Source: Sporosarcina quadrami (GTDB taxonomy: Bacteria; Bacillota; Bacilli; Bacillales_A; Planococcaceae). Taken from it: a stretch of DNA of 64,000 nucleotides. The notes beneath the pieces were generated by a model. It did no database searches. It was not told where the DNA came from and saw only the letters and a list, made by a program, of their open reading frames with translations. Below are positions 9,362-17,955 of the stretch, in pieces. Within the stretch, counting starts at the first letter, position 1. Each line of letters begins with the position of its first letter. The stretch covers positions 1 through 64,000 of the forward strand of contig NZ_JACSQN010000006.1 in the NCBI RefSeq assembly GCF_014836615.1, in the 5' to 3' direction. A program made the position numbers and the translations under genes.

Positions 9362-9508
9362 GGTACCTGTGCACGACACATTTATGACAATTCAAGACTT
9401 CGTATAGTCATACATACTCAATAACACATCCTCCATTAAAAATAACATTCCCTACTACAATTTATGCAATTGTAGTGTATTGTCCGAATCCTTCCTTGCA
9501 CAGGTACC
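9362..9508 (+). repeat. KpnI-ended repeat element, copy R5
   Basis: 147 bp, both ends intact (GGTACCTGTGCACGACACAT and CCTTGCACAGGTACC). It lies between the MATE start and the deacetylase stop. The centre is a C- and A-rich stretch with no hairpin, so the polysaccharide operon has no visible terminator here, an exception to the pattern seen in other copies at gene ends. Confidence 0.88.
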
Positions 9509-9526
9509 TAAAAAATTTTCTCGACT

Positions 9527-10459
9527 CTACTTATTCATTACTCCATGGGTATCAATTATATTGGAGAATGTATCTAAAGTGTGTTCAGGATAAATGCCCA
9601 TTCTAGGAATTTCATAGATTGAATTTGATGGTGAAGCAAAACCTGCTTCAATAGTAAAAGCCATGCCTGTGTTCAGTTCGGCAAGAATCTCCAACGTGGA
9701 TTCATCGTACTCGCCAAAGGGTGCGGCAAAGGCAAGTGAATGGCCGATCCATTTGTTGGCACTTTCAATGTCTTCTTTCACGTTTTCACGCTTTTTTGAT
9801 AACAAATAAGCTGTACCATCTGCTGTCATCTCATGAAATGATAACGTGTGATTGCCATAATCAAATACATCAGCTGCCCTAACTAGCTCATCCAGACTTG
9901 CATGTTGCACTATAGAGGCGTCAAAAGGAACTGTTTTTTCAGTGATTGTGCTTGGGATAATGAATTGAACTGCATAAAATCCATGCTTTTTTAATACTGG
10001 ATACGCAAATTCAAAAACGTTTTTCATACCGTCATCAAAAGTGATCAATACACTTTTTGCAGGCACTTTCTTGTTCTTTGTCATGAATTGATGAAACTCT
10101 GTAAGAGACAGAACTGTATAATCATTAATCTTTAAGTAAGTCATTTGCTCTGTGAACTGCTCTACAGTAACAATAGTGCGGGATAGTTCATGCAATTTAT
10201 TGTAATGGATATCCTGAAGTACTTCTTCCGGGAGAATTTGATGGTACATGAGCACAGCTACTTGGCCAGCATATTCTCCTTCAGAAAAATCACGGTCAAC
10301 GCTAATCAAAGGCATGTGCAAAGGAGTGACGACGCTTTTCGATGGCATTGCCGAAACAAGATTATGACTAATATAGTTGAATAGCGAATAAAACAATGGT
10401 GTCATGATAAGGAGAAAACAAAAAGTGAAAAGCAGATTAACTGACAAGTATCTTTTCAA
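9527..10459 (-). CDS. Membrane-anchored polysaccharide deacetylase (PgaB/IcaB-like)
   Basis: 310 residues. One N-terminal membrane segment (about 8-28) anchors an extracellular NodB-type carbohydrate esterase 4 domain. Visible motifs are VLMYHQI near residue 70, the metal-binding ITFDDG near 139, and a later APFGEYDE. Family role: partial N-deacetylation of an extracellular N-acetylhexosamine polymer. The start is TTG, two bases after the stop of the glycosyltransferase gene, with GAGAGGTGA upstream inside that gene, so it is translationally coupled. Last gene of GH16-GT2-deacetylase. Confidence 0.82.
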   Translation of the reverse strand: MKRYLSVNLLFTFCFLLIMTPLFYSLFNYISHNLVSAMPSKSVVTPLHMPLISVDRDFSEGEYAGQVAVLMYHQILPEEVLQDIHYNKLHELSRTIVTVEQFTEQMTYLKINDYTVLSLTEFHQFMTKNKKVPAKSVLITFDDGMKNVFEFAYPVLKKHGFYAVQFIIPSTITEKTVPFDASIVQHASLDELVRAADVFDYGNHTLSFHEMTADGTAYLLSKKRENVKEDIESANKWIGHSLAFAAPFGEYDESTLEILAELNTGMAFTIEAGFASPSNSIYEIPRMGIYPEHTLDTFSNIIDTHGVMNK

Positions 10460-10460
10460 T

Positions 10461-11837
10461 TCAGGATTTCACCTCTCTTTTGTCATTTAAATCTATTGTC
10501 ATATGTCTATTTAGCAAAATAGGTTTTCCAATACGATCCGAACGACTCCATTCATCTTTGTTAAAAAAGTAGAGAATCGTGCCAAATGTGACAAACACTA
10601 CTTCCGTTAAGCGATAGAGTAGAACTTCAAGTGGGAGGAAAGAAATGATTGTTAAGTATTCTCTAAATCGATAGTGGTGGGCAAATCTGCGGGAAACAAG
10701 CAACGTGGCAATATGAAGCAGTATTGCAATGCTAAAAGAAATAGAAAATAGTAACAGGAACAGTTTCAGATGATTGGGTGTGAATAGGAGGATAAGCGGG
10801 ATAAATAAAACGGGATAAGCGGAAAGTGTACCAAGTATCAATGAATCAAATAGCAAAAATAGAGATACTCGGAAGTTCATTTTTCTAAACAAAGACTTTC
10901 GGAAAGTTATTATGCAGTCGATAAATGCTTTTTGCCAGCGGATTCGCTGATTATACAAACTCTTTAAAGAGGCTGGACATTCGGTATAACAAATAGCCTC
11001 GGGAATGAAAGCGATGCGTTTCCCTTTCAAAATGGTACCTATCAGTTCCTGTATACGTAAAGTAATATCCATATCTTCTCCAACCGTTTTTCGGTACCCT
11101 CCAGCTTGAAACAACACGTCTTTACGAAAAGCCCCAAAAGCTCCCGCAATGACTGTCATGGCATTAAGAGTAGATTGTGTCGTTTTATTCATATAGAAGC
11201 CAGTCAGATATCGAACGACTTGAAATCGAATTAGATTAGACGCATGGAACGAAGGGTTAAACGAGTTTCCGTTATGATGATACCCCTGCAAGACATGAAC
11301 CAACCCTCCGGCAGCTACAATCGTGTCATCTTCAAATGTACGGTTAATTTCAGTTAGCGATTGAGAATCCAACACACTATCAGCATCCAAAGTAATGATA
11401 ATATCGTGAGAAGCATAGCAGATTCCTGCATTCAACGCATCCGCTTTACCGCCATTAGCTTTGTCAAGTACATAAATATTCGGATAGATTGCGGAGCGAT
11501 AAACCTTGCGTACTTTCTCGTGTGATAACGTATCCGTTTTGACTTTTTCCGTTATATTTAAGAGTAATAGTTTCTGAAGCGTTTTCAAGGTAAGATCAGT
11601 AGAACCATCGTTAATAAAAATAATTTCCATATGACCGTAAGACACTTGGAAGAGGCCTGAAATACAGTTTTCTATCACCAGATTCTCATTATAAGCCGGT
11701 ATTAAAACACTAATTCCTTTTTCAACTGACGGATAAGTTTTTTCTTTCTTCCTGCTGCTATAAAGGGGGACAAATATATACAAAACCTGAAAGACTATAA
11801 ACAGACAGAAAAAAACAAGAGTAATTGTAACTAACAA
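10461..11837 (-). CDS. Membrane family 2 glycosyltransferase (polysaccharide synthase)
   Basis: About 458 residues. An N-terminal membrane helix is followed by a GT2 domain with SVLIPAYNE, INDGSTD, DADSVL, GEDMDIT and QRIRWQ, the D,D,D,QxxRW set of processive beta-glycosyltransferases such as PgaC/IcaA and hyaluronan synthase. Three to four C-terminal membrane segments follow. It likely polymerises and extrudes an N-acetylglucosamine-type polymer, consistent with the deacetylase next to it. I place the start at TTG 11835-11837, seven bases after GGAGG; a TTG 21 bp upstream lacks such a site and would overlap the GH16 gene. Confidence 0.82.
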   Translation of the reverse strand: MLVTITLVFFCLFIVFQVLYIFVPLYSSRKKEKTYPSVEKGISVLIPAYNENLVIENCISGLFQVSYGHMEIIFINDGSTDLTLKTLQKLLLLNITEKVKTDTLSHEKVRKVYRSAIYPNIYVLDKANGGKADALNAGICYASHDIIITLDADSVLDSQSLTEINRTFEDDTIVAAGGLVHVLQGYHHNGNSFNPSFHASNLIRFQVVRYLTGFYMNKTTQSTLNAMTVIAGAFGAFRKDVLFQAGGYRKTVGEDMDITLRIQELIGTILKGKRIAFIPEAICYTECPASLKSLYNQRIRWQKAFIDCIITFRKSLFRKMNFRVSLFLLFDSLILGTLSAYPVLFIPLILLFTPNHLKLFLLLFSISFSIAILLHIATLLVSRRFAHHYRFREYLTIISFLPLEVLLYRLTEVVFVTFGTILYFFNKDEWSRSDRIGKPILLNRHMTIDLNDKREVKS

Positions 11838-11854
11838 AATGCATCCCTCCTCAA

Positions 11855-12778
11855 TCAAAACGCCTTATCATATAATGAATTTTCTTTATAGGAAAAAACA
11901 CGGATATAATCTATGTCAAAGGTAGTGGGAAACGTGGTTGTCCAATCCGGTGACCCCGGCCAGTTTCCTCCAATCGCCGTATTCACGTAAATATACATGG
12001 GCTCTTTAGGAACATGGACATTTGAAGTGAATCGAACTTCGCCATCTATGAACCATGTAATGGAATTAGGAGTCCATTCCATTCCAAAAGTATGATAGTC
12101 AGCGGAAAAATCAGGACCTTTAAAAAAATCAAAATCACTCATCAATCTTCCATTCTCATTCAACCAATGAACAACCATCCATATTTCATCAGGCTTATGT
12201 CCTAACATTTCCATTATGTCTATTTCAGGAAGCCAAGTATCCTCTTTGTCGGCCATCAACCAAAACGCCGGGAAAACACCTTTGCCAATTGGCAGTTTAG
12301 CCCGCATTTCGATTTTGCCGTATAGCATATTGAACTTTCCCTTCGTATGCACCGCGCCTGAAGTATACTCACTATCACCTAACCATTCTTTCTTGCTGAT
12401 CAATCGCATTCTTCCTTCTTCTACGACAACATTTTCTGGTATGTAATATTGAAGCTCATTGTTTTTCTCAGCATCCCAGTTCTCTAAATTCCATTTTGAA
12501 TTGTCGATACAGTCATTAGTAAACTCGTCATGCCAAACAAGCAGCCATTGATCGTCATTTAAAATGGGAATATCAGTTTCACACTCACCTTTTGTTGGCA
12601 CGTTTTCAAAAAATGAAGTGACCACCTCTGCATGTGACTCTTCCGAAAACCTACTAGAGTTATCCGTCGATGGAAGCGGAGAATTTTTAAAGTTTAAATA
12701 GACAATAAAAGCAGCTGCAATAAGAATTGTTAAGAACCAAACCTTAACCCACTTTGTAACCACAAAGAAAATATGCAT
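11855..12778 (-). CDS. Membrane-anchored family 16 glycoside hydrolase
   Basis: 307 residues from the chosen start. One membrane helix (about 10-28), a polar linker, then a GH16 jelly-roll domain. The catalytic signature EIDIMEML (E185, D187, E190) is intact, with the upstream WHDEF and downstream HTFGMEWTPN motifs of beta-1,3(4)-glucanase-like enzymes. It cleaves an extracellular beta-glycan. It is first in a three-gene operon with a GT2 synthase and a deacetylase, so it may trim or release that polymer. ATG 12776-12778 has AGAGAGGTG seven bases upstream; an ATG 24 bp further upstream has no ribosome binding site. Confidence 0.84.
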   Translation of the reverse strand: MHIFFVVTKWVKVWFLTILIAAAFIVYLNFKNSPLPSTDNSSRFSEESHAEVVTSFFENVPTKGECETDIPILNDDQWLLVWHDEFTNDCIDNSKWNLENWDAEKNNELQYYIPENVVVEEGRMRLISKKEWLGDSEYTSGAVHTKGKFNMLYGKIEMRAKLPIGKGVFPAFWLMADKEDTWLPEIDIMEMLGHKPDEIWMVVHWLNENGRLMSDFDFFKGPDFSADYHTFGMEWTPNSITWFIDGEVRFTSNVHVPKEPMYIYVNTAIGGNWPGSPDWTTTFPTTFDIDYIRVFSYKENSLYDKAF

Positions 12779-13081
12779 ATAAACACCTCTCTGCTCTGTC
12801 ATCCATTTTGTAAAAGCCAGGCAGTTACTATTTTTCTTTTTTTACTTTATGGCATAAAGTCCCTAACTATGCATGTTTATTAGACTCTACTAAAATAAAA
12901 AAATGAATCAGCAATCGTTGATGATGCCGGGTCTTGCGAGAGCTCCGAGTTTGACGAAAACATTTCGCTTTAATTTATTGCCTTCAAAAACTTATCTTTA
13001 ACATGTAAACCTCATACCTTCATCCAAAAATCCATTCCGCTTTCCAAAACTCCATAAATCTCTAAAAAAGTCCATAAAAAA
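12779..13081. other. Intergenic region upstream of the GH16 operon
   Basis: The region should hold the promoter and leader of the GH16 operon on the minus strand. A weak imperfect hairpin at about 12909-12930 is followed on the minus strand by TTTTTTTATTTT and could be an attenuator; no known riboswitch is recognised. From 13026 on, copies of AAAA(n)TCCATAA at about 20-bp spacing begin (see the repeat at 13026-13081). Confidence 0.35.
13026..13081 (-). repeat. Short array of 20-bp-spaced TTATGGACTTTT units (3 units)
   Basis: Read on the minus strand after the glpD terminator: TTATGGACTTTT, then TTATGGAGTTTT, then AATGGATTTTT, each 19-21 bp after the previous one. The same unit array follows the ribokinase terminator at 48845-48936, and a degenerate one follows the aspA terminator near 63160. 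Confidence 0.6.
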
Positions 13082-13117
13082 AGAACCGATCTGCAAGTCA
13101 CATACGCAGTCGATTCT
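13082..13117 (-). terminator. Terminator after glpD
   Basis: AGAACCGATCTGC pairs imperfectly with GCAGTCGATTCT around an 11-base loop, and on the minus strand is followed by seven T residues. It shares the CTGC/GCAG stem top and 11-base loop with the terminators at 48941-48973 and 63186-63216. Confidence 0.75.
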
Positions 13118-13237
13118 CTCTAATACCTTTATTCATTTATAATACTTTCCCTGCAGCATTTTTCTTTTAATACAGCTTTAGTTTCCTTGACATAATGCTA
13201 CAATTTAACCGCACATTTTCCATACATCATCATTCAT

Positions 13238-13280
13238 TTTAGTGTAGTGTATTATCAGAATCTTTCTTCACACAGGTACC
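13238..13280 (+). repeat. KpnI-ended repeat element, copy R6 (right end only)
   Basis: The right-end signature GTGTAGTGTATTATCAGAATC through CACACAGGTACC (ending 13280) is clear. The matching left end about 147 bp away is not recognisable beyond a weak ATACCTTTATTCATTTAT near 13124. The right end overlaps and encodes the C-terminus of glpD. Confidence 0.75.
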
Positions 13281-14915
13281 CAAACTATTCTGAATTTCAT
13301 CGTGAAGCGCGGCTTTGTGGGTATTTATATCTTCGTCACTCCATCCCATGTTGGCAGCCATATAGGCAATCACTTGGTCCTTCCATTTTTCAACCCAGTC
13401 TATATTAAAGAACACATTCCCTGTTCGTCTAATGAAGAAATCAGATGGTGTCATTGTCATTTCATGTTCCATTCCGTAATGCAGCAACAGCTTTATGGAT
13501 AATGGTAGTGAACTATCCGGAAGCAATCGATCATACATTGAAGCAATAATTCGGGTATTTGTCCCGTATGAGCTTGCTATACTCTTTGCATCTTCAATGG
13601 CAACGCCTAAATTCGTTAATATCTGTGATTCGCTCTCAATAAACTGCTCGTAATCTAGAGGATCTTTGAAATCGCCACCAGATAACCTTAATTCTTTTGT
13701 AATAGAAGGTTTGCACGCGACACCCACTTTCTTCAACTGCTCGCAAAGCAAATCCGTCACTGTTTCAGCCATTTTTCGATAACCCGTTAATTTGCCCCCC
13801 GCAATTGTAATTAAACCGGTAGAAGACGTCCAAATCTCATCTTTCCTTGATATTTCAGATGGCCCTTTTCCCTCCTGACGAATTAGCGGACGAACACCTG
13901 CCCATGAAGACTCGATATCTTCTAATCCAACACGAACCCCAGGGAACATGAAGTGAATACAATCGAGAATATATTTCCTATCTTCCTCCGTAGCGGTTGG
14001 ATGTTGCAGGTCCCCCTTATATTCAGTATCAGTCGTACCCACGTACGTCTTTCCATTACGCGGAATAGCAAAGACCATTCGACCATCAGGCGTATCAAAG
14101 TAAACCGCTTGTCGCAAAGGGAATCTGCTACTATCGATAACGATATGAGTGCCTTTTGAATGAAACAAGCTCTTCCCTTCTATTTTCCGATCCATTCCAA
14201 TGACATCCTCCACCCAAGGACCCGTAGCATTGACAATCTTTTTCCCTGTAATGAAGTGACTTTCCCCTGTCAACATATCTTGAATCGATACTCCATTCAC
14301 CAATCCATTAGTGTCATATGCAAACGACTCTGCTTTTGCATAGTTAATAAGATCCGCTCCTAACTCTGCAGCCTTCTTCGCCACTTCAATAGTAAGACGA
14401 GCATCGTCCGTTCGATATTCAACGTAATAGCCACTACCTAAAAGGTTTTCCTGCTTTAATAAAGGCTCTTTCTTCAACGTTTCATTATAATTAAGCATTT
14501 TACGGCGTTCCTTCTTTTTAACACCAGCCAAAAAGTCATATACTTTCAACCCAACAGAAGTGGAGTATTTACCGAATGTGCCTTTCTTATAAATCGGCAA
14601 CAGCATCCATTCCGGGTGTGTCACATGCGGTGCATTCCGATAAACGACTTCCCTTTCTTTCCCTACTTCCGCAACCATCCCAACTTCAAATTGCTTTAAA
14701 TAGCGTAATCCTCCATGCACAAGCTTCGTAGAACGACTCGATGTACCAGCCGCGAAATCTTGCATCTCAACAAGAACACATGACAACCCTCTCGTTACAC
14801 AATCAAGTGCAATCCCGACACCCGTAATTCCACCGCCAATTATCACTACATCATATTGCTTTTCATCCAACTCATTTAACGATACTTGTCGATTTTTATT
14901 TGAAAAAAATTTCAT
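13239..14915 (-). CDS. glpD: Aerobic glycerol-3-phosphate dehydrogenase
   Basis: 558 residues. FAD-binding Rossmann motif VVIIGGGITGVGIALD near residue 24, followed by TSSRSTKLVHGGLRYLKQFE and later GKLTGYRKMAE, all typical of GlpD. It oxidises sn-glycerol 3-phosphate to dihydroxyacetone phosphate at the membrane and feeds electrons to quinone. GGAGGAG precedes the ATG at 14913-14915; an upstream ATG at 14946-14948 overlaps the leader terminator. The leader contains a GlpP-type terminator and glpP is divergent next door. Oddity: the last 13 residues, GTCVKKDSDNTLH, and the TAA are read from the right end of repeat element R6, replacing the native tail. Confidence 0.95.
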   Translation of the reverse strand: MKFFSNKNRQVSLNELDEKQYDVVIIGGGITGVGIALDCVTRGLSCVLVEMQDFAAGTSSRSTKLVHGGLRYLKQFEVGMVAEVGKEREVVYRNAPHVTHPEWMLLPIYKKGTFGKYSTSVGLKVYDFLAGVKKKERRKMLNYNETLKKEPLLKQENLLGSGYYVEYRTDDARLTIEVAKKAAELGADLINYAKAESFAYDTNGLVNGVSIQDMLTGESHFITGKKIVNATGPWVEDVIGMDRKIEGKSLFHSKGTHIVIDSSRFPLRQAVYFDTPDGRMVFAIPRNGKTYVGTTDTEYKGDLQHPTATEEDRKYILDCIHFMFPGVRVGLEDIESSWAGVRPLIRQEGKGPSEISRKDEIWTSSTGLITIAGGKLTGYRKMAETVTDLLCEQLKKVGVACKPSITKELRLSGGDFKDPLDYEQFIESESQILTNLGVAIEDAKSIASSYGTNTRIIASMYDRLLPDSSLPLSIKLLLHYGMEHEMTMTPSDFFIRRTGNVFFNIDWVEKWKDQVIAYMAANMGWSDEDINTHKAALHDEIQNSLGTCVKKDSDNTLH

Positions 14916-14931
14916 TCGATACACTCCTCCA

Positions 14932-14983
14932 TAAAAAATGACCATCACAATAACCCTGTATCTTTACAGGGATTGCAATGGTC
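14932..14983 (-). promoter_or_regulatory. Terminator in the glpD leader, likely GlpP target
   Basis: On the minus strand GACCATTGCAAT-CCCTGT pairs with ACAGGG-ATTGTGATGGTC (bases 14940-14983) and is followed by ATTTTTTAT just before the glpD ribosome binding site. A strong intrinsic terminator inside the 5' leader, with glpP adjacent, matches the known GlpP antitermination system of Bacillus subtilis glpD. Confidence 0.85.
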
Positions 14984-15077
14984 GTCTCTTTGATCTCTGA
15001 CCTTATTAACTCTATAATTTTCTACTTTCTTTGTGGTACTATGGAATTATGTCGTTTACCAGAAAGGATGAATCAAG

Positions 15078-15641
15078 ATGAAGCTAGTCGATATGGTTGA
15101 ATCTCAAATTATAGCCTCTGTAAAAAATGAAGAGGACCTTCAAGCCGCTCTAACTTCTAATGCGAATATCGTTTTTCTATTGACTGGAAACCTTATGACA
15201 ATCACTGATTATATACACCAACTTCGAGCTGCGGACAAGCATGTCTTTCTCCATCTCGACTTTATTGACGGACTATCCAATTCCAAAAATGCATTGAACT
15301 ATGTCGCTGAATTTTGGAATCCTACAGGCATCATTACAACGAAAAGCCATATTGTTAAAATGGCAAAAGAGGTCGGTCTTAACACGATCCAGCGGATTTT
15401 TCTGTTAGACTGGGCTGCTATTAATAAAGGCATCGAAATGGTCAAATCTTGCAAGCCAGATGCAGTGGAAATCATGCCCGGTATTATTCCTAAAGTGATT
15501 GACCAACTATCTCGGGAGCTTGACTACCCAATTATTGCGGGTGGGCTCATTAACGATATTTCAGAAGTACATGCTGCCCTTGAAGCCGGTGCACTAGCAG
15601 TCTCTTCAGGCAAACCGCACATGTGGAATTTCGATTTATAA
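15078..15641 (+). CDS. glpP: Glycerol-responsive antiterminator GlpP
   Basis: 187 residues matching the GlpP family throughout: LTGNLMTI near residue 36, KHVFLHLDFIDGLSN near 55, TKSHIVKMAKEVGL near 89, DAVEIMPGIIPKVI near 129 and the GGLI-phosphate-binding-type loop near 154. GlpP is a small TIM-barrel RNA-binding protein that, with glycerol 3-phosphate, prevents termination in glp leaders. AGAAAGG precedes the ATG. It is divergent from glpD, whose leader terminator is its probable target. Its 3' end overlaps the convergent HAD gene by 6 bp. No glpF or glpK is in the window. Confidence 0.93.
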   Translation: MKLVDMVESQIIASVKNEEDLQAALTSNANIVFLLTGNLMTITDYIHQLRAADKHVFLHLDFIDGLSNSKNALNYVAEFWNPTGIITTKSHIVKMAKEVGLNTIQRIFLLDWAAINKGIEMVKSCKPDAVEIMPGIIPKVIDQLSRELDYPIIAGGLINDISEVHAALEAGALAVSSGKPHMWNFDL

Positions 15642-16412
15642 AGAAGCGATATCTCTTACACTTTCCAAGACAAATGAAGGACGATCTGTAGCAGTTTCCA
15701 GCATGGCGTCAGTAGTAATGCCCGTCATCACCAATACTGAGTGTATGCCCGCTTCGTTCGCCATTCGGATATCCGTTTCCAACCTGTCGCCGACCATATA
15801 ACATTGGTCCGCCTCCATTTTCAACACGTTACTTAATACGTATTCCGACATTAGAGAAGATGGTTTGCCCGTTATTTGTTTCACGGGCTCACCAGTCGCT
15901 CCTTCTAAAGCACCGATCATCGCACCGCAATCAGGTATTTCCCCACCTTGTATGGGACATGTTCGATCTGGATTCGTCGCAATTATTTCCGCTCCGTTCC
16001 GCCACGCTTGAAAAGCATGATTCAACTTCTCATAGGTAAACTGCCGATCCCATCCTACGACGACATGTGTCGCACCTGTTGCATCCTCTACTAATTCAAT
16101 GCCTGCTTCTAGAAGCTCGTCAACTAACGGTTCTTCACCAATGACATAAGCTGCATCACCGGGAACCATATCGTTCTTTAAATAAAGGGCAGTAATATAA
16201 TTGGAATTTATTACTTCATTTAATTCCACTTCAATGCCCATGCCATTTAGCTTTGTTACATAATCTTTTCTGCGCGCAATAGATTTATTCGTCAAGAAGA
16301 CTACTTTGTCTCCTCGTGTTTTCAAAGACTGAATTGCTTCCGGAACCCCTGGGATAAAATCATCATCCAAGTAAATTGTTCCATCCAAGTCAAAAATATA
16401 ACCTCTTCTCAA
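15636..16412 (-). CDS. HAD-IIA phosphatase (NagD/AraL-like)
   Basis: 258 residues. HAD motif I is FDLDGTIYLDD (nucleophile D8), motif II is VVFLTNKS, motif III is the lysine in TGKPSSLM, and motif IV is MVGDRLETDIRMA. The large C2 cap between motifs II and III places it in subclass IIA, with AraL, NagD and phosphoglycolate/glycerol-phosphate phosphatases. Expected role is dephosphorylation of a small sugar phosphate in the cytosol. Start TTG 16410-16412 with GAGGGGAG upstream. It is convergent with glpP (6-bp overlap) and 16 bp from mgtC-like. A link to glycerol 3-phosphate is only suggested by position. Confidence 0.85.
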   Translation of the reverse strand: MRRGYIFDLDGTIYLDDDFIPGVPEAIQSLKTRGDKVVFLTNKSIARRKDYVTKLNGMGIEVELNEVINSNYITALYLKNDMVPGDAAYVIGEEPLVDELLEAGIELVEDATGATHVVVGWDRQFTYEKLNHAFQAWRNGAEIIATNPDRTCPIQGGEIPDCGAMIGALEGATGEPVKQITGKPSSLMSEYVLSNVLKMEADQCYMVGDRLETDIRMANEAGIHSVLVMTGITTDAMLETATDRPSFVLESVRDIASL

Positions 16413-16428
16413 CTTGCTCCCCTCGCTA

Positions 16429-17130
16429 TCAACTAATTATTTCCACGTTTTGAACATGCTCAATATTTTTAATTATGAAGTAAATTTGTGGCAATGAATG
16501 TTTTATATTCACCTTCGTCTTAATTTCTAAAAGCTGTTGCTCTTCTACTTGCAAGTCTTTTATTCTTGTTTGAGAAATGGTGAAACGCTGTTTAATTAGC
16601 TCTCCTATCACCATCTCCATACTCTCAGGCTGATTCACAGTAATCCTCAGAGTCAAATCCCTTTTTTTCAATCGTTTAGGGCCGAACCGACTGACCATAT
16701 ATGGAAGTAGTTCAACGCTTATAAGCAGAAGAAGGACACCAAATGTCGCTTCCACATAGAAACCCGCTCCAACGGCTATACCAATTCCGGCTGCCCCCCA
16801 TATTAATGCCGCTGTTGTCAAACCGGATATCCGTTCATTGCCTCGGCGCAGAATAACACCTGCGCCGAGAAATCCAATGCCCGAAACAATTTGCGCCGCA
16901 AGTCTGAGAGGATCCATTTGTATTCTTACGTCATCACTCCCGGGGAATGTATAGGCAGACTCTACAGATACGATTGTCAGCAAGCAGCTGATTATTGAAA
17001 TGACAAGACTCGTTTTCAGTCCCAGTGGCTTCCGCTTTAATTCTCTCTCTAATCCGATGACCAGACCAAGAACAGCAGATATGCCAAGTTTAGTAATCAA
17101 ATCAACATCTACTAATTGCAACCACTCCAT
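16429..17130 (-). CDS. MgtC/SapB-family membrane protein
   Basis: 233 residues: four to five N-terminal membrane segments with the family motifs GLVIGLERELKRKPLGLKT near residue 21 and RLAAQIVSGIGFLGAGVIL near 76, and a C-terminal ACT-like cytosolic domain of about 80 residues. MgtC proteins are linked to growth at low Mg2+ and to regulation of ATP synthase, but the transport role is uncertain. GGGGGAGG precedes the ATG. It is transcribed with the HAD phosphatase downstream. Confidence 0.88.
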   Translation of the reverse strand: MEWLQLVDVDLITKLGISAVLGLVIGLERELKRKPLGLKTSLVISIISCLLTIVSVESAYTFPGSDDVRIQMDPLRLAAQIVSGIGFLGAGVILRRGNERISGLTTAALIWGAAGIGIAVGAGFYVEATFGVLLLLISVELLPYMVSRFGPKRLKKRDLTLRITVNQPESMEMVIGELIKQRFTISQTRIKDLQVEEQQLLEIKTKVNIKHSLPQIYFIIKNIEHVQNVEIIS

Positions 17131-17173
17131 TAGCCTCCCCCATTCCTCTTACGCGGCAACAACGTTTATTTGA

Positions 17174-17941
17174 TTATTTTGCTGATGGGTGTTCGATGAT
17201 ATCTTGCAAACTATAAAGATACGGATTGATTTCAAATACAATAGGTCCGTTATAGTCATGTTCCTGTAACAAGTCCACCAACTTCGCCGTACTAGTTCCA
17301 GTAACCCCATCCCCAGGCAATTGGTGTAAATCGCCTTCTGCATCATTATCAGAGAAGTGGACAGAAGCAAGTCTATTACCCAGACGGGAAATGGTTTCTT
17401 CTAAAGACGCCCCAAGGACCGCCAAATGCCCTGTGTCAAGACAAGCGGCTGTGCCACTCTCGTCCAGCATTTCCAACCATTCATCTACAGATGATGGATA
17501 GATATGTGTATAGTTCAACTTATCCGGAATCTGATTTTCAAATAATAGCGTGCAGCTTAGCTCCTCAGCCATTTTCTGCATTCGGCTCAGTCGATCGATG
17601 ACGACTTCCTTCGCTTCCAAATGCCCTTCAGAAGCCCAAGCCATGCCACCATGAATGACAGCATGCCCGCCACCGTATTCTTGAAGCTTCTTGAGCCATT
17701 GCTCATTGATTTTGAAAATCAGGCTTTCAACTTCTTCAAAAGGCGTAGCCAGATTTAAATCATGGAAAGGAAGGTGCAAACCGATTTTCAAACCAGCTGC
17801 TTTTGCAAGTTCCATATCATTTTCAGCAGTGAGATGTTCCGCCCATATTTCAACCCCGTCAAAACCCGCTTCTCGAATCGCCGTCATATCTTCAACTGTC
17901 TTCTTCTGGCCTGCCGACCATAAACTTAACCACTTTTCCAT
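17174..17941 (-). CDS. Sugar phosphate isomerase/epimerase-like TIM barrel protein
   Basis: 255 residues of the xylose isomerase-like TIM barrel (AP endonuclease 2) superfamily. Metal-ligand motifs are visible: GFDGVEIWAEH near residue 28, IGLHLPFHD near 53, HAVIHGGMAW near 94, TLLFENQ near 128, ACLDTGHLAV near 164, SVHFSDND near 192 and VFEINPY near 238. Such proteins isomerise or epimerise sugars or act on inositol-type compounds. It follows an MFS transporter gene by 14 bp with AAAGGAGGAG before the ATG, so the pair probably imports and converts one compound. The substrate is unknown. Confidence 0.8.
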   Translation of the reverse strand: MEKWLSLWSAGQKKTVEDMTAIREAGFDGVEIWAEHLTAENDMELAKAAGLKIGLHLPFHDLNLATPFEEVESLIFKINEQWLKKLQEYGGGHAVIHGGMAWASEGHLEAKEVVIDRLSRMQKMAEELSCTLLFENQIPDKLNYTHIYPSSVDEWLEMLDESGTAACLDTGHLAVLGASLEETISRLGNRLASVHFSDNDAEGDLHQLPGDGVTGTSTAKLVDLLQEHDYNGPIVFEINPYLYSLQDIIEHPSAK

Positions 17942-17955
17942 CTACAACTCCTCCT

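Noticed and set aside
12895..13000. 32-codon plus-strand frame starting ATG 12902
   Set aside because: No ribosome binding site, no recognisable motif, and it lies in the leader of the minus-strand GH16 operon.
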